Source: Limnanthes douglasii subsp. nivea (lineage: Eukaryota; Streptophyta; Magnoliopsida; Brassicales; Limnanthaceae). Taken from it: DNA of 64,000 nucleotides. The stretch lies in contig JAUPFV010000005.1 in NCBI GenBank assembly GCA_036936605.1, positions 74,164,885 to 74,228,884 of the forward strand, written 5' to 3'. This document shows, piece after piece, positions 41,885 to 53,699 of this stretch (the first letter of the stretch is position 1; each line of letters opens with the position of its first letter). The notes below the pieces were generated by a model. That model was not told the origin of the DNA, did not search any database, and saw only the letters and a list, made by a program, of their open reading frames with translations. The position numbers and the translations under genes were made by a program.

Positions 41885-43016
41885 TAATAAGATAGTGTTA
41901 TTTCTTAAATGTAATTATAGATTCCGGTTGAAATTTATTTATTAAAACATTATTTAACATAATTTTTTTTATTTTGGCACGATGGCTTCACATTTATCGA
42001 AGTTATGTAGAAATATTTGTAGGAGTAATACAAATGATATTTTTTAGTCGAACTCACAACATTTAGTCCATGCTCGTGAAATGTTGCACGTTCCCTTCTC
42101 TACTTTAAGTCATGTTCATAGACGTGTTGTTATGTGTGATTTATTTGCTTATGAATCTACTAATTCTTTTCTCCATCGTCAAACTAAACAGTTTGCACAA
42201 ATTAATATGATCATCTAAAATTTTTACACACCTTAATACAAAATTTGTGTTACGCGTAATTTAGATTCGACTATATATTTGCTTTTATTCTTTATAAGAT
42301 GCAATATGAAAACAAAACCTTCATGGGTTGGATGCGGTGAAGTTTCTTAGAATATGATTCAATGATCTTATCAACGTTAGGGGATGTTGAGAAACAAACG
42401 TACCTCTTGTTTAGGCATTCATCAAACGATGAAATTCAGAGACTTATTATTTCAGTTTCTGTTTTTTGAGTTGATGGTTACACGAGATGACGTCAATAAT
42501 ATTATCGGTCTTCTGGTGACGTGCGATATTTTATAATCTTTTGTTTTTGCGGATGGTAAAAAGAGGTTTCAGTATTTATTTTTTATGCTTAAAATTAGTG
42601 TTCGGAAAATAATAGAAAAGTTAGTTTCACCAAACATGAGAAATAATGAGGTTCGTCTCTAATGTTTATTTGAAAAATATTATTGTCTGAAGTATATGAA
42701 CAATGACACTCTAACGAAAGTTATAGTTACTTATGCAACTCGTGCTTATCTCATACATATTTTAAGTTGTATATTTATGAACATAAAGCTAATGTAATTT
42801 ATTTAAACTATCTTCACTTCTTGAAGCATCCAAGAGATTTCTTAAAATATTAATGAGATGCGACGAGAGTGGCTCACACATACCACTCTCTTAGGTAAAG
42901 GTCTCTCCAAAAACAAAATTATTTTGAAATTATATCGAGATATTAAAAGTGTGTATTTATGATTGTCTCTATAGGTTGACGGCTCTGCTATATACTGATT
43001 ATTTTATCAATTTATC

Positions 43017-43051
<35 letters not shown>

Positions 43052-43150
43052 TTCTAAGTAACGTTTAATAACAAATAACTATTCGGGCTTCGCTCATAAT
43101 ACAACTCAGATGTTTCGAGAGATAAATGTAAGATTAGTTTTGAATGTAAG
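41885..43150 (+). pseudogene. PMD relic, copy 3
   Basis: The DNA aligns with 28,965-30,150. Reading across frames gives FIKRWNSETYYFSF then ELMVTRDDVNNIIGLLVT near 42,430-42,520, and VTYATRAYLIHIL near 42,730. These are PMD blocks corresponding to EMMVTLDN and VTRGYLLHML of the MULE gene. Stops are common. A long TA microsatellite (43,018-43,049) expands the 3' part. It ends about 60 bp before the truncated 5' LTR of gypsy A2. Confidence 0.65.
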
Positions 43151-43208
43151 AGATTCAAAATTTATAAAAGGATAATTGATCCAAAATATCTGAAAATAAA
43201 GTCGACTC

Positions 43209-43303
43209 TGATAAGGAAAACTAATATTAAGGTTAAAAATGTAATAAATAAGGCTTTGTATGATAAATTATATAGTTGTGGGGGAGATTTAGACTCTTAT
43301 GTA
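43209..43303 (+). repeat. Truncated 5' LTR of gypsy A2
   Basis: TGATAAGGAAAACTAATATT onward matches 52,459-52,553 and stops at about 43,303, where gag-like sequence starts. Confidence 0.85.
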
Positions 43304-44848
43304 TCTGTTCCAGCTCGACAAACTCAATCAGATATTGAAATGTGAATGGATCAACTACTAGATAAAATCAAAGCTCTAAATGAGAAGTATGACCAAAGAG
43401 AGCAAGATATTTAATCAACTAGATTGAGATCAGAGGTGCGGCAACTGGATGACAAGTATGGCGCTGATAAATAGTCTGATCGATCTTACACAACTCGTCA
43501 AGTTCGAAGTGAGCAGAAAAAAACGCATTTTGAATCTTTCAAAAAATGTCATACTTCACGAAAAGAGAAAAAAGACAAACATAGGTATATTACGTCTAGT
43601 GACGATGAGATTGAAAGTTCAGGATATGATTTTAAGTGGTGACGAGGATCTTTGAAAGAAGAAAAAGGTTAACCTCAAAAATCACAAAAAGAATACAAAA
43701 CAAGGAAGGAAAATATACCGCGATGTTTGAGAGAGACTGAATGGTGCGAAGGGAACACACCAAATCAGTACAATGGAATGGATGATTGGAATTTATACGT
43801 TGTTATGGGAACTAGAAATGATAATTAGTATGCTCAAGGAGTTAACTGGAGAAAATCCTCTTTGAAAACTGAGTAAGGGTCTATCACTCTTCCAAAACGT
43901 TTCGATATCTCTAAGGTTGAAACGTTTGTTGGGATGCAAGATCCCGATGACCACATCGAATAGTTTAAGAATTACATGATGAATTTTGAAAATGATGATA
44001 GGTTGGTGTGCAGAGATTTCTCTCAAACATTCCAAGGAACAACTTTGAAGTGGTACAAAAGGATTCTGTAGGGGTCCATTTCCAATTTCAGAGAATTATA
44101 TACAGCTTTCCAAAGATATTTTTTCAGAAGTAAAGAGATGCGGGCAAATGAAGATACGTCAATACAATGTAAATAATAAGTAAAAGAGAAGTTAAAGGAC
44201 TACACTAAGCGATTTGTGTTAACCAAAGTTGGTTTGGATAATCGTGAGGAGTTGGTAGCAATGGCAACATTTCGACAAGGATTGTTACCAGGAGATCTAG
44301 CGAATGAAACGACGAAGCGAAGAGCTTTGACCTTTGGAGAACTGATGGCTCAGGTGGATGATCAAGTTAAGGTAAAAGAGTTGAGAAGAGTTCGAGGAGT
44401 TGTTGAGAGTAGTCAAAAGACTTCAGGACAAGTGCCAAACATTCAAGGGCAGTCTTTGAACTCAACTCAACCAACACGTCCAAGGAACAACAATAATTTA
44501 CCTCATCGAACAAGAGGGTATTCAAATCAAGCAAAAGGGTATCATTTTCATAGACCAAGGCCCAATCAATAGATAAGGCCAGAGTATTATGTTGATTTAA
44601 CTAAAAATGTTGCTCCAATCTATGAAAAAAAGGGATACGTGAGTTTTAAGAAGCCCGTTCAGATAAACATGCCAATGGAAGAGCAAAATAACAGGTTTTG
44701 TAAATATCATAACAACATAGGAAATGATACTGCAGACTGTATTGCTTTAAAGAAGCAGGTGCATGCTCTGATTAAGGATGACAAATTACTTGCTTATGTG
44801 AAAGAAAAGAGCAATGCATCAAAGGATCATGTTACATACACAGGCTGA
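43304..44848 (+). pseudogene. Gypsy A2 gag
   Basis: The gag core reads across stops as LPKRFDISKVETFVGMQDPD, DHIE, then FKNYMMNFENDD and TLKWYKRIL (43,890-44,070). It is followed by VKEKLKDYTKRFV at about 44,190. A cleaner block at 44,216-44,572 matches the gag C-terminal part (LVAMATFRQGLLPGDLA). The zinc knuckle CKYHNNIGNDTADC is at about 44,700. At least a dozen stops occur before 44,200. It aligns with the gag of families B and C. Confidence 0.82.
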
Positions 44849-44869
44849 GAATTTAATGATTTCGGATTC

Positions 44870-47800
44870 CAAGATTGATGATTTCGATGTTGTATCGGAA
44901 TATTTAGATACATACCTGGATCGGTTGATTTTGATGATAGTGGATGAGCTAGTGAAATAAGGTCGAGTTTGAAGTTTGTGTGAATTTTTTGAATCTTTGG
45001 CCATGTTTGGAGGGGATACAATGGCTAGAAACATTGAAAGCTCTACAAAGAGACATGTAGCAAGTTTAGCTACTCAGATTAAAGAAGGGATGCCTACTCA
45101 CTTGTATGTCAAGAAAGATGTTCGTTTTATTATTTTTTATGAGGATGATCTGAGAGGTACTGCATGTCCTCATGAAGATGTAGTATTTATTGGAGCAGAG
45201 ATAGCTGGTGTTGAAATCCGACGCGTTTTAATAGACGCGGGAAGCTATGCGAATGTTCTTTTCAAAACCACATATGATAGAATGTTAAATCCCCCATTAA
45301 TTTCTCAATTAGATCGTACGATAATTGGATTCACAAGAGTGACATCTCAGGTGATTAGGGAATTCAAGGGAGAAGTATATTTGGAAAGAGGACCTTTCAG
45401 AAAGAAGGTTCAAGCGTTATTTATGGTGGTGGATTGTCCAACTAGCTACAATTCCATTTGGGGGATATTGGCTTTCGAGGATGTATGCGGTTGGTATCTA
45501 GAGTTCACCAATGTTTGAACTATTTCACAACTTGGATGTTTTCACTTGGAAAACATAATATGTGGTAGGAGTTCTAATTGAGGTGATATGTCACAGTTTA
45601 GCAATTAATCCGAAGGTTAAACCGATTATCCAAAAAAGACGTGTTTTTTATTTTGAGAAATCTGAGGCCATTGTTACTTAGGTGGATCATTTATGAAGGG
45701 TAGGACATATAAGGGAGTCACAATATCCTTTATGCACATCAAATCGAGTGGTGGTTAAAAAGAACAATGGGAATGGAGAATGTAAGTTAACTTCACATAT
45801 TTGAATCGTGTTTGTCCTAAGGATCCGTTTCCTGTTCCTCGAATAGACCAAGTGATTGATTCAACTTCAGGAAATATTTTTTTTATTTTATAGATGCTTT
45901 TGCAGGGTATAATCAAATTCAAACAAATCCAAAAGATCAAGAGAGTACCACCTTCATCACAGACAGAGTGTTGCATTGTGATAGGGTTATGCCTTTTGGA
46001 TTTAAGAATGTTGGATCAACATATCAGAGGTTAATAAAAAAATCCTTCGCTTCTCAGATTAGAAGAAACATGAAGATGTATATTGATGATATGTTGGTCA
46101 AGAGTTTGGCAGAACCTGGACGATTTGGAGGATACTTTTTTTAATTTAAGAGTTATTAGATTGAAACTGAATCCTGAGAAGTGTACCTTTGGAGTTTGAT
46201 CAGGTCAATTCTTGAGTTATGTTATTAGTGAAAAAGGGATAAAAACTGACCCAGAGCAGTTAAAGGCTTTAACATCAATGACATCGCCTCGAACTATCAA
46301 GGAAGTGTAGATTTTAACATGAAGGTTAGCTGCTCGTAATAGATTTATTTCCATATTTTCTGACAAATGTTTCCCTTTCTTCCAAGTGTTACGAAGACCA
46401 AAAGAATTTGAGTGGAACTCAGAATGTGAAGCAGTATTTTCAAGCATTAAAGAATTATTGTCATCACCAAATATACTATCCAAGCCTCGAATTGGAGAAA
46501 AACTCTCCTTGTATATTGCAGTATCGGATTTTGCAGTAAGTGTTGATTTGATACGTGAAGATATGGAAATTTCGAAGCTAGTGTATTAAGTCAAGAAGAG
46601 TTTAGTGGCAGCAGAGAAAATCTATTTGAAGCTTGAAAAATTGGCTCTGGATTTAATGGTGGCTACCAAGAAGATGCGCCCTTATTTTTAATCCCACATT
46701 GTTCAGGTTCAAATTTCTTTCTCGCTGAAAACTGTTTTACAATGCCCCGATATTTCTTGGAAGATGACCAAATAGTCAGTTGATCTAGAGACTTTGATAT
46801 CATTTTTTCCCACAGACGGCTATCAAGGCTCACACCTTACAAGATTTTCTTGTTGAATTCCATTCAAGTAGATCAGATGAAGACCAAGGAGGTCTTGCCA
46901 AGAAGTTTGATGTGGATAGTTCGAACTGATGGAGGTCCTAGCATTTTAGGATGTAGTGCAGGAGTTCAAATCATTGGTCCATCTAGGGATATATTGTTTC
47001 AAGCCATTAAAGTTGACTTTCATGCATCGAATAATGAAGTCGAATATGAAACTGCATTGGCTGGTTTAAGGCTTGCGAGCATTTGTGGGGAAACTTTAGT
47101 TTGTTTAGAAAACAATTCCCAATTAGTAGCAAATCAGGTGGCTGGAGTTTCCGAAGCTAAAGAGGATCACTTAATTGTGTATCTTTGAGAGCTTCGAAAT
47201 TTGACTCTTCTGTTATATCATGTTACCATAGAGCATATCAGCTGAGGTGACAATACAGTTGTTGATTCTTTGGCAACTTTGTCTTAGACCAAAGAATATA
47301 CTTGGATTTTATTACAGGAAAGTCCTTCGATTCTAACATAGTCAGAGTTGTGTGAATATGCAGAAGAAGTTTTTGTAATAATATATGTAATTTGAAGCGA
47401 TTGGAGAACTGATATCCAGAATTTCCTGTTAAGAGGAACGTTGCCTCAAGATATGCAATTGGCTAAGAAGTTGAAGGGTAAAGCATGTGGTTATATTGTG
47501 TTAGATGGGGTTTTATATAAAATATCGTTGAGTAGGTCATTATTGTGTTGCTTGAATAAACAAGAGACAAGAAATTCTGTCAGAATTACATGATGGGAAG
47601 GGTTCAACACATTATGGGTTCAAGGCATTGACACATCAAGTTTTGTTGGTATGGTATTATTGGTCTTCGATTATGAACGACGCTAAAAGTTTAGTTCGAG
47701 GTTGTGATACTTGTCAATGGCTTCTCGAGAACGCCAGATGATTATTGTGGAGGTTGACTATTTTACAAAGTGGCCAGAGGCTGAACCATTATCTAGATAA

Positions 47801-48463
47801 AAATCCAAGGATGTTAGTAAGTTCACTGTGAACAATATTTGTTACCGCTTTGGGGTACCTCAAAAAATTACCACACATAACGGTCCTCAATTTAACAACA
47901 GAAAAAGGGTTTTTTTTGTGCTTTGAGGGGAATAATACAATATTTTTCTAAATATTTTCATCCTCGAGCAAATGGTCAAGTAGAGATGACAACTAGATCT
48001 ATTTTAGAAGGTTTAAAGAAAAATTTGACATGGGCTGCAGGAAAATGGCCTAACTATTTGCAAGAGGTGTTATGGGTTTATCGAACAACTTATAGAGAGA
48101 ACACTAAAGAAACTCATTTTTCATTGGTGTATAGGATGGATATTGTTTGTCCTGCATATTCTATATTACCTTCTTATAGAATAGTTCAGTATCCCAAGGA
48201 CCTAAATGACGAAGCAAAAATAGAAGATTTGGATTTGATTGAGGAAAAAAAAGTTGAACCTCATCTAAATATGATTCATTATGAGACTCTTATGAGGAGT
48301 AGATATAATTCGAACGTAAGAAGGAGAGTTTTTAATGTTGATGATAAATTTCTAAGGAAGGTATTCGTCCAACTAAGGAAAAGAGCCTCATCAAGATGGC
48401 CCCGAATTGGAAGGATCATTATATGGTTGTGGAAAAATAAACCGAGGTTCTTATCGCCTTTGT
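44870..48463 (+). pseudogene. Gypsy A2 pol: protease, RT, two RNase H domains, integrase
   Basis: Protease (44,976-45,518) reads CPHEDVVFIGAEIAG and VLIDAGSYANVLF, with Ala for Thr in the active-site triplet. RT (about 45,590-46,150) contains ESQYPLCTSNRVVVKKNNG and MKMYIDDMLVKS near 46,085. The first RNase H (SLYIAVSDFAVSVDLIRED) is followed by the second, WIVRTDGGPSILGCSAG near 46,910, with NNEVEYETALAGL. Integrase has VEVDYFTKWPEAEP, then TTHNGPQFNN where Asp is replaced by His, and HPRANGQVEM in the 47,923-48,465 block. Stops and frameshifts occur throughout. The replaced active-site residues show long inactivity. Confidence 0.86.
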
Positions 48464-48559
48464 GATGAAGAGGGGAGGATACTTCAACATCATCGGAATA
48501 TACAATTTCTAAAATTGTATTGGGAGTAACTATTTCTTTTGAATTTTTTTAAATAATTG

Positions 48560-48610
48560 GCACAGTATTTCCTACCATGTTGGCCCATTGAGGTTTTAAT
48601 GAGGTGTTAT
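48560..48610 (+). promoter_or_regulatory. Post-pol conserved motif, gypsy A2
   Basis: AGTATTTCCTACCATGTTGG followed by GGTTTTAATGAGGTG about 95 bp after the pol end. Same arrangement as families B, C and D. Confidence 0.65.
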
Positions 48611-48769
48611 GTAAATATTTGATGTTATCAATAAAACTATTGTTTGGCCAATGGTTATTAAGTATACTCATTTAAATTATTTTGGTAACTAGACAGAGAC
48701 CGATTATCTTTGAAGTTGACCAAAAGTAATTATTCTGAAGTGTTATATACATTTTTCAAAAGAAACAGC

Positions 48770-48909
48770 CATATTCGTAGTGCTACGTTCTTTAAACGCA
48801 CTAGCATATTCGAAATGCTACGTTCTTTAAAAGTACTACCATATTTGAAGTGTTATGTTCTTTAAACACACTACCATATTCAAAGTGTTACCTTCTTTCA
48901 ATGCACTAT
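48770..48909 (+). repeat. Four tandem 35-bp repeats
   Basis: Units start at 48,770, 48,805, 48,840 and 48,875, each CATATT(C/T)...TTCTTT(A/C)AA...CACTA, with a partial fifth. They show several differences between units. Same location in the element as the unrelated 50-bp repeats of family C. Confidence 0.95.
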
Positions 48910-49124
48910 GACATTCAAAATAATGCGTAATGAGTATAATAGTTCGAAGCAACCATGCCATATAAATAAAAAATAATATAAATATTAATACAAACAAAGT
49001 ACTATTGCATAAATCCGATGAACAAATAAATTCTTTTTAATGCTAAGACAAATAACATTCAACAAAGTTAAGTCATCCTACAACAATTGGATGACAGATA
49101 ATAAAAAAGGAAGAGAAAGCAAAG

Positions 49125-51416
49125 TTATTTGTCAACGGAGTCTTCTTTGGTGGATTCCCCTTGGTCAGAAGCATTATCCTCTGATTTTTCCTCTTCGGAT
49201 GAAGAGCTAGGTACATGATCAAAGGCTTCATTGGGGAGATTTTCAATGGGAATCAGCTCTCAGAAGTTTGAAAGATCAGCCTTTAGAAATGAGGCATGGA
49301 TTTCACGAATAGGGTTAACAAGTTTTTGCTCCTCGGCATTTTTACTGGCCGCTAGCATGTCCTTCCCATATCCGTTTTCAGCAACAGCCACAACAAGTCC
49401 TTTATCTTCATCAAACTGAATCTTGGAAGCATTTATGTTCTCTGTCAACTTTTTCTTTTTATCCTCACTCTTGTTTAGTGAAGTTGTAGAGTAGAGTATT
49501 TTTGCTTCTCCTCAGCTAATTCTTAAGCATGCTTACATTTGAGTTGTTCCATCTTGTTTTTGTGAGAAATATTAAACTCTTCTATCTCTTTCTTGTGCAC
49601 AACTTTGAGATGATTTTTAAGATAAATGATCCCTCTGATGAATTCTGATCTGGCCAGTTGAAATCCATGGAAAACTGGACTAGGGTAAGGCATAAGAGCG
49701 GAGGAAGATCTAGGAAAAAATATCTATGGCGAAGTTTTCTCGGGAAGAACAGTAGCATATATTTCACCATAATGTTGCAGTTGGTCCTGAAGCCCTTGGA
49801 CGTATGGATCTCCATCTCTGACAAGCTTTTGAGATTGGTCGATGTTGATGAAGCTGTCAAGATCAAAGTGATCATCCTCTCGATCATTATTTGCAGCAGT
49901 CTCTCATTGTTGATTGCCTCCTTCTTCATCGCATGTTTCAGTTTCTCTTTCTTGATCTTACACCACAACAATTTCATCAACTTCAGAAGGCACCACCTCT
50001 TGAGCGGTTTGAATAACTTTCTTTTTTACCCTTTTTTGTGGAGTCGTTTTAGATGTGCTTTCATTTTCTTCGAAGAAGCTGTCTTCTTCCTTTTTGGGGA
50101 AGGCTGAATCTCTTCTCCTTCTTCGATGGTAGGGAGGTTAATTTATGTTGTCATTCTTTTTTATTTTGGTTGTGGCGTCGGAATTTTTGAAGGGCTAGCA
50201 CCAGATGTGCTAGCTGTTTTTTTATTCTTTTTATTTTTCTAATTTGGGGGAAGATGGCTCTCTCAACTATTCCAAACTGGAAGAAGCACCTTACCATCAA
50301 GCGCCACTAGTCTCTTCACAATCAGAATTGGATTTGGAAGCTCCATCAGATTTTCTGGGAAATCAACACCTAGTGTGATTCACCACAAGTGGCTATTGAT
50401 AAAATTAATGGGAAAAAACTGAGTGCAACCCATTTCTCCACTCTTTCTCCTTCCATGTTGCCAACTTTGAAAACATATCCTTAGCATCTTTTTGGAAAAT
50501 CTTATATCGCCTCGAAATTTCTGGTATATAATTCAAAAAAAGCAAACGAATAAAACAAGATAATTAAAACAGCAAATGTTGATGGGTTCTCCTCAGAAAT
50601 TTCCTTTCCATTTCCGAGACCCCTTATATGAAGACAAATTTTTGCTTCCAAAACTTGTCAACCTTGAGTAGGTCATAGACTATCTTGAGATCATCATCAA
50701 GTGTCAGATAGTCGAAGAGTAAGGTATTACCCTTCGAAAGCTTGGTCAGGGCGATAAAATCTCAGAGAGACAGAGGAATTTGGGAAAGTCTAGAAGCCAT
50801 GATAATTAACGGAATGATCAACAATTGGTTGGGAGTAGCTTGCGTCATACAGAGATCGAGGAGCTCAAAATATTCTTCAACCAAATAACCCAGTTCATAA
50901 TCTTTGGCTACACCACCGGATCATCATTTCCACATTTAAGTGGAGTCTCTTCTTCTTTTGGAAGCTGAAGCATAATATTATGTGGCATTCCCCATTGCTT
51001 TTTTAAGGAGGCCTCTGGATAATAAATATATGGCACATTTTGTTTTGCCAATATATATTCAGGGTTGAGTGGTCTCAAGTTCTCACCAACTGAAGCAGCC
51101 ATATCTTCAAAGAGCTCAACATGAGTTTTCTTTTTTCTTATCCTAGGTGTTTTTGTCTTGGAAACACCTTTTTTTATTGTCCGTTTCCTTTGAAGCATCC
51201 TCTTATGTATCAGCATCGATATTCGATTATGTAGCTTCGGAGTCAACTTCCTCCTCTGATGCCTCATCTACAAGTCAAGGTGAGTTTGGATTCGAGGTTG
51301 GGTATCTGTTATCATTGCTTGAGGGATTTTGTTGAGACTATGTAACTGTCTCAACAACTTTCCTCAGGGAGGAGATGATGATAAATGATTCGAGGTGTGG
51401 TCAACATCGTCCCCCA
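49125..51416 (-). pseudogene. Antisense extra ORF (aORF) of gypsy A2
   Basis: The ATG at 51,416 begins MGDDVDHTSNHLSSSPPERK. A frameshift leads to the block 51,267-50,908 (ELFEDMAASVGENLRPLNPE, then KKQWGMPHNIMLQLPKEEE). The conserved domain continues as PLIIMASRLSQIPLS near 50,800 and KFWKQKFVFI near 50,640. An intron-like gap, as in family B, lies near 50,520-50,580. The second part includes FSKLATWKEKEWRNGLHSVF-like sequence (about 50,450) and a charged region, ending with an acidic tail and the TAA at 49,125. Copy A1 carries the same gene at 1-1,601. Stops and frameshifts prevent translation. Confidence 0.72.
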
Positions 51417-52458
51417 TAGTTATGAAGGTTTTTCTTTTTAAGGTTTGAGAATGCTAGGTTTTTGAATGAACTGGAAGGGTTTCTTTGCCTGATTCACGAG
51501 GGGACTCATAATTAACTGGAGAATGATTTTCTTATAATCTCCTTGAAGACGATTTGGTTTAGGTTATTTTGCGATTGATTCGAAAAATTGAATTTGCAAA
51601 ACGGAATCGAGGTGATGATCTAGCTAGAGATGGTAAAATTCGAGGCGTTTTGGTGTTTGAGTTTTGGATGGTTGACTTTCTTCTCAAAGAGAAGAATATG
51701 AAAAGGCAAGAGGAGTTCGATTTGGATCAAATTAACCGTAATATATTGTCTCCATCGACAAACCCCGAGGTGCGGTTCTTATCAGTCCAGCTGCTCTATA
51801 TTCATCTACCTTTTCACTTATGCAGAAGTAGTCGTATGATCCGATATGAGGTTTTTGTTTATCTGGGGAGGATGAAATTTTTTTTTCTCTTGCTTTTTTT
51901 AGTTTTGGATGTTTTCTCATAAACGTACTTAAAAACGAGATGTGAATTTGTGTTTTCTAATAAAGGTAGCTTAAAGGTCGAAGATTAAGATGAAGGTAGC
52001 CAAGAAATTTCGGGAACAAGTAGACTCTCTCTCTCTCTCCAAAAATGTGTTGTGAAACAAAATGAGACACAAAAAGTTATTTATAGGAAAATTTATGGGA
52101 GAGGGAAGCGGAAGAGGTGGAGAAGGAATTGGGCAGAAATCCCTAACGGTTGCGTAAAGGAGAATTTATCACTTGCCATATGATAGGCCTAATGGCAGAC
52201 CTAGTGCCTAGAGCATCAAAACCTGTTCGATTTCTATTTCGAATGTTTATGACTGTTAAAAGAAAACGAATCCATATAGAACCGTCCAAAGAGTTTATGA
52301 AATTAGCATCAATTTGAGGACGAGATGTTGCAAAAAATATGGAGACAGTATGCTCGAAGCAATTCGAACCTTGGATGAAGGAATTTTCCCCACTACTAAG
52401 TAACTCCAATGATAGTTAGTTCTTATTCATGGGGTTTCATAAGAACTAAGGGGGCTAT
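51417..52458. other. aORF upstream region and polypurine tract of gypsy A2
   Basis: It matches 1,602-2,643 of copy A1, has a CT microsatellite (about 52,026-52,039) and ends with AACTAAGGGGGCTAT, the polypurine tract. No conserved ORF. Confidence 0.6.
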
Positions 52459-52676
52459 TGATAAGGAAAAATAATATTTACGTTCAAAATGTAATAAATA
52501 AGGCTTTGTATGATAAATTATATAGTTGTGGGGGAGATTTAGACTCTTATGTAAAAGTAAAGGGCTAATATGCAATTAGAACTTTTATGTAACCAATTCT
52601 GTTGAACTTAAAGTCCTTGTGTATATATATATCGGACAAGGCTGATATGAAACGAATTCTGACTTTTGATCTTGAT
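52459..52676 (+). repeat. 3' LTR of gypsy A2
   Basis: It starts TGATAAGGAAAAATAATATT and aligns with 2,644-2,862. The outer end near 52,676-52,690 is not defined. Confidence 0.75.
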
Positions 52677-52690
52677 TCTCTCTCTCTCTA

Positions 52691-53699
52691 AAAGTGTGCA
52701 AATATTTTGAAACTAAATAAAGATATTGTTAGTCTAAATCAATAGTGTTTAAAGATTATAAGAGGCACACTATCATCCAATAGTGAAACACTTCAAAGTT
52801 CATCCTACGCGACTAAATTATCAAAGGACGAGTTAGAATACATACATTAACTTACTATGATGGGAGCTCGCATTAGAGATATTTTGAACGGATTTAAACA
52901 TTTTAACCGTAAAAATATGTCAAGCACATTCACTAAAAAAGCTCTCGACAAAAACATCATATCATGGAGAAGATCGTTCGGTCACAATTATGATACATGT
53001 TGATCGAATTCAAAAGATTAAATTATTTTAAATGACATAGGTACACCGAAAATAAAAGTAACGTCGTTACATTTAATTTCTTTGCACACCCAGTTAGTGT
53101 ATATTTGTTACAAATATTTCTAAATATGTTAATAATGGATGCACCAATAAGATAATAAAGTGCAAGATGCATGTGTTTGAGATTTTCAAGATAACCTTAA
53201 TCAGAAATAATTTACATCGAAATTGTATTTATCTCCGTTAAGAAAGCTAATAATTTAAAGAATGTATTATATTTTTTCCACTCCTTGATGAAATATAAGA
53301 CATATCTTGTACCATTCTAAAGTGTGGTAAGAAAGTTTTCTAAAATATACATTACACATAGTCAACAGACATATTGGATAGTCATGCAATCAAATGTTTT
53401 AAACTAGAAAACAATATCGGAAGTGCTTGTATGACTAAAAGAGCACCTATAAACATCAACAAGATCAATTATAAGATACAATAGCCAAGAACGTTTCAAT
53501 TTTATTAACAATACTTAACTAAACTATACTCACATTTCTATCTTATAGATTCAAAATACTTTTGTTATAAAATTCTTTTGGTTGTTACTCTAACAACATC
53601 CGCTTACAAGACAACCAGCTAACCATCTTCGGGTTGGTCTAATTACAAGCCGAGTTTGACGAAGGCTAAAAACACAAAAAAATGGTTATAGATCCAAAA
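52691..53699. other. AT-rich region without recognised gene
   Basis: No ORF or element recognised. It may include the worn 3' part of the PMD relic to its right. Confidence 0.4.

Larger units (their letters stand above)
43209..52690 (+). mobile_element. Ty3/gypsy Tat-type element, family A copy A2
   Basis: Order: truncated 5' LTR (95 bp), gag, protease, RT, two RNase H domains, integrase, post-pol motif, four 35-bp tandem repeats, antisense ORF, polypurine tract, 3' LTR. The 5' LTR breaks off into gag without primer-binding site or leader, so a deletion removed that part. Gag and pol are full of stops and frameshifts; this is an old copy. Its last 2.8 kb matches copy A1 at 1-2,860. No target duplication can be assigned because the LTR end is uncertain. 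Confidence 0.88.
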
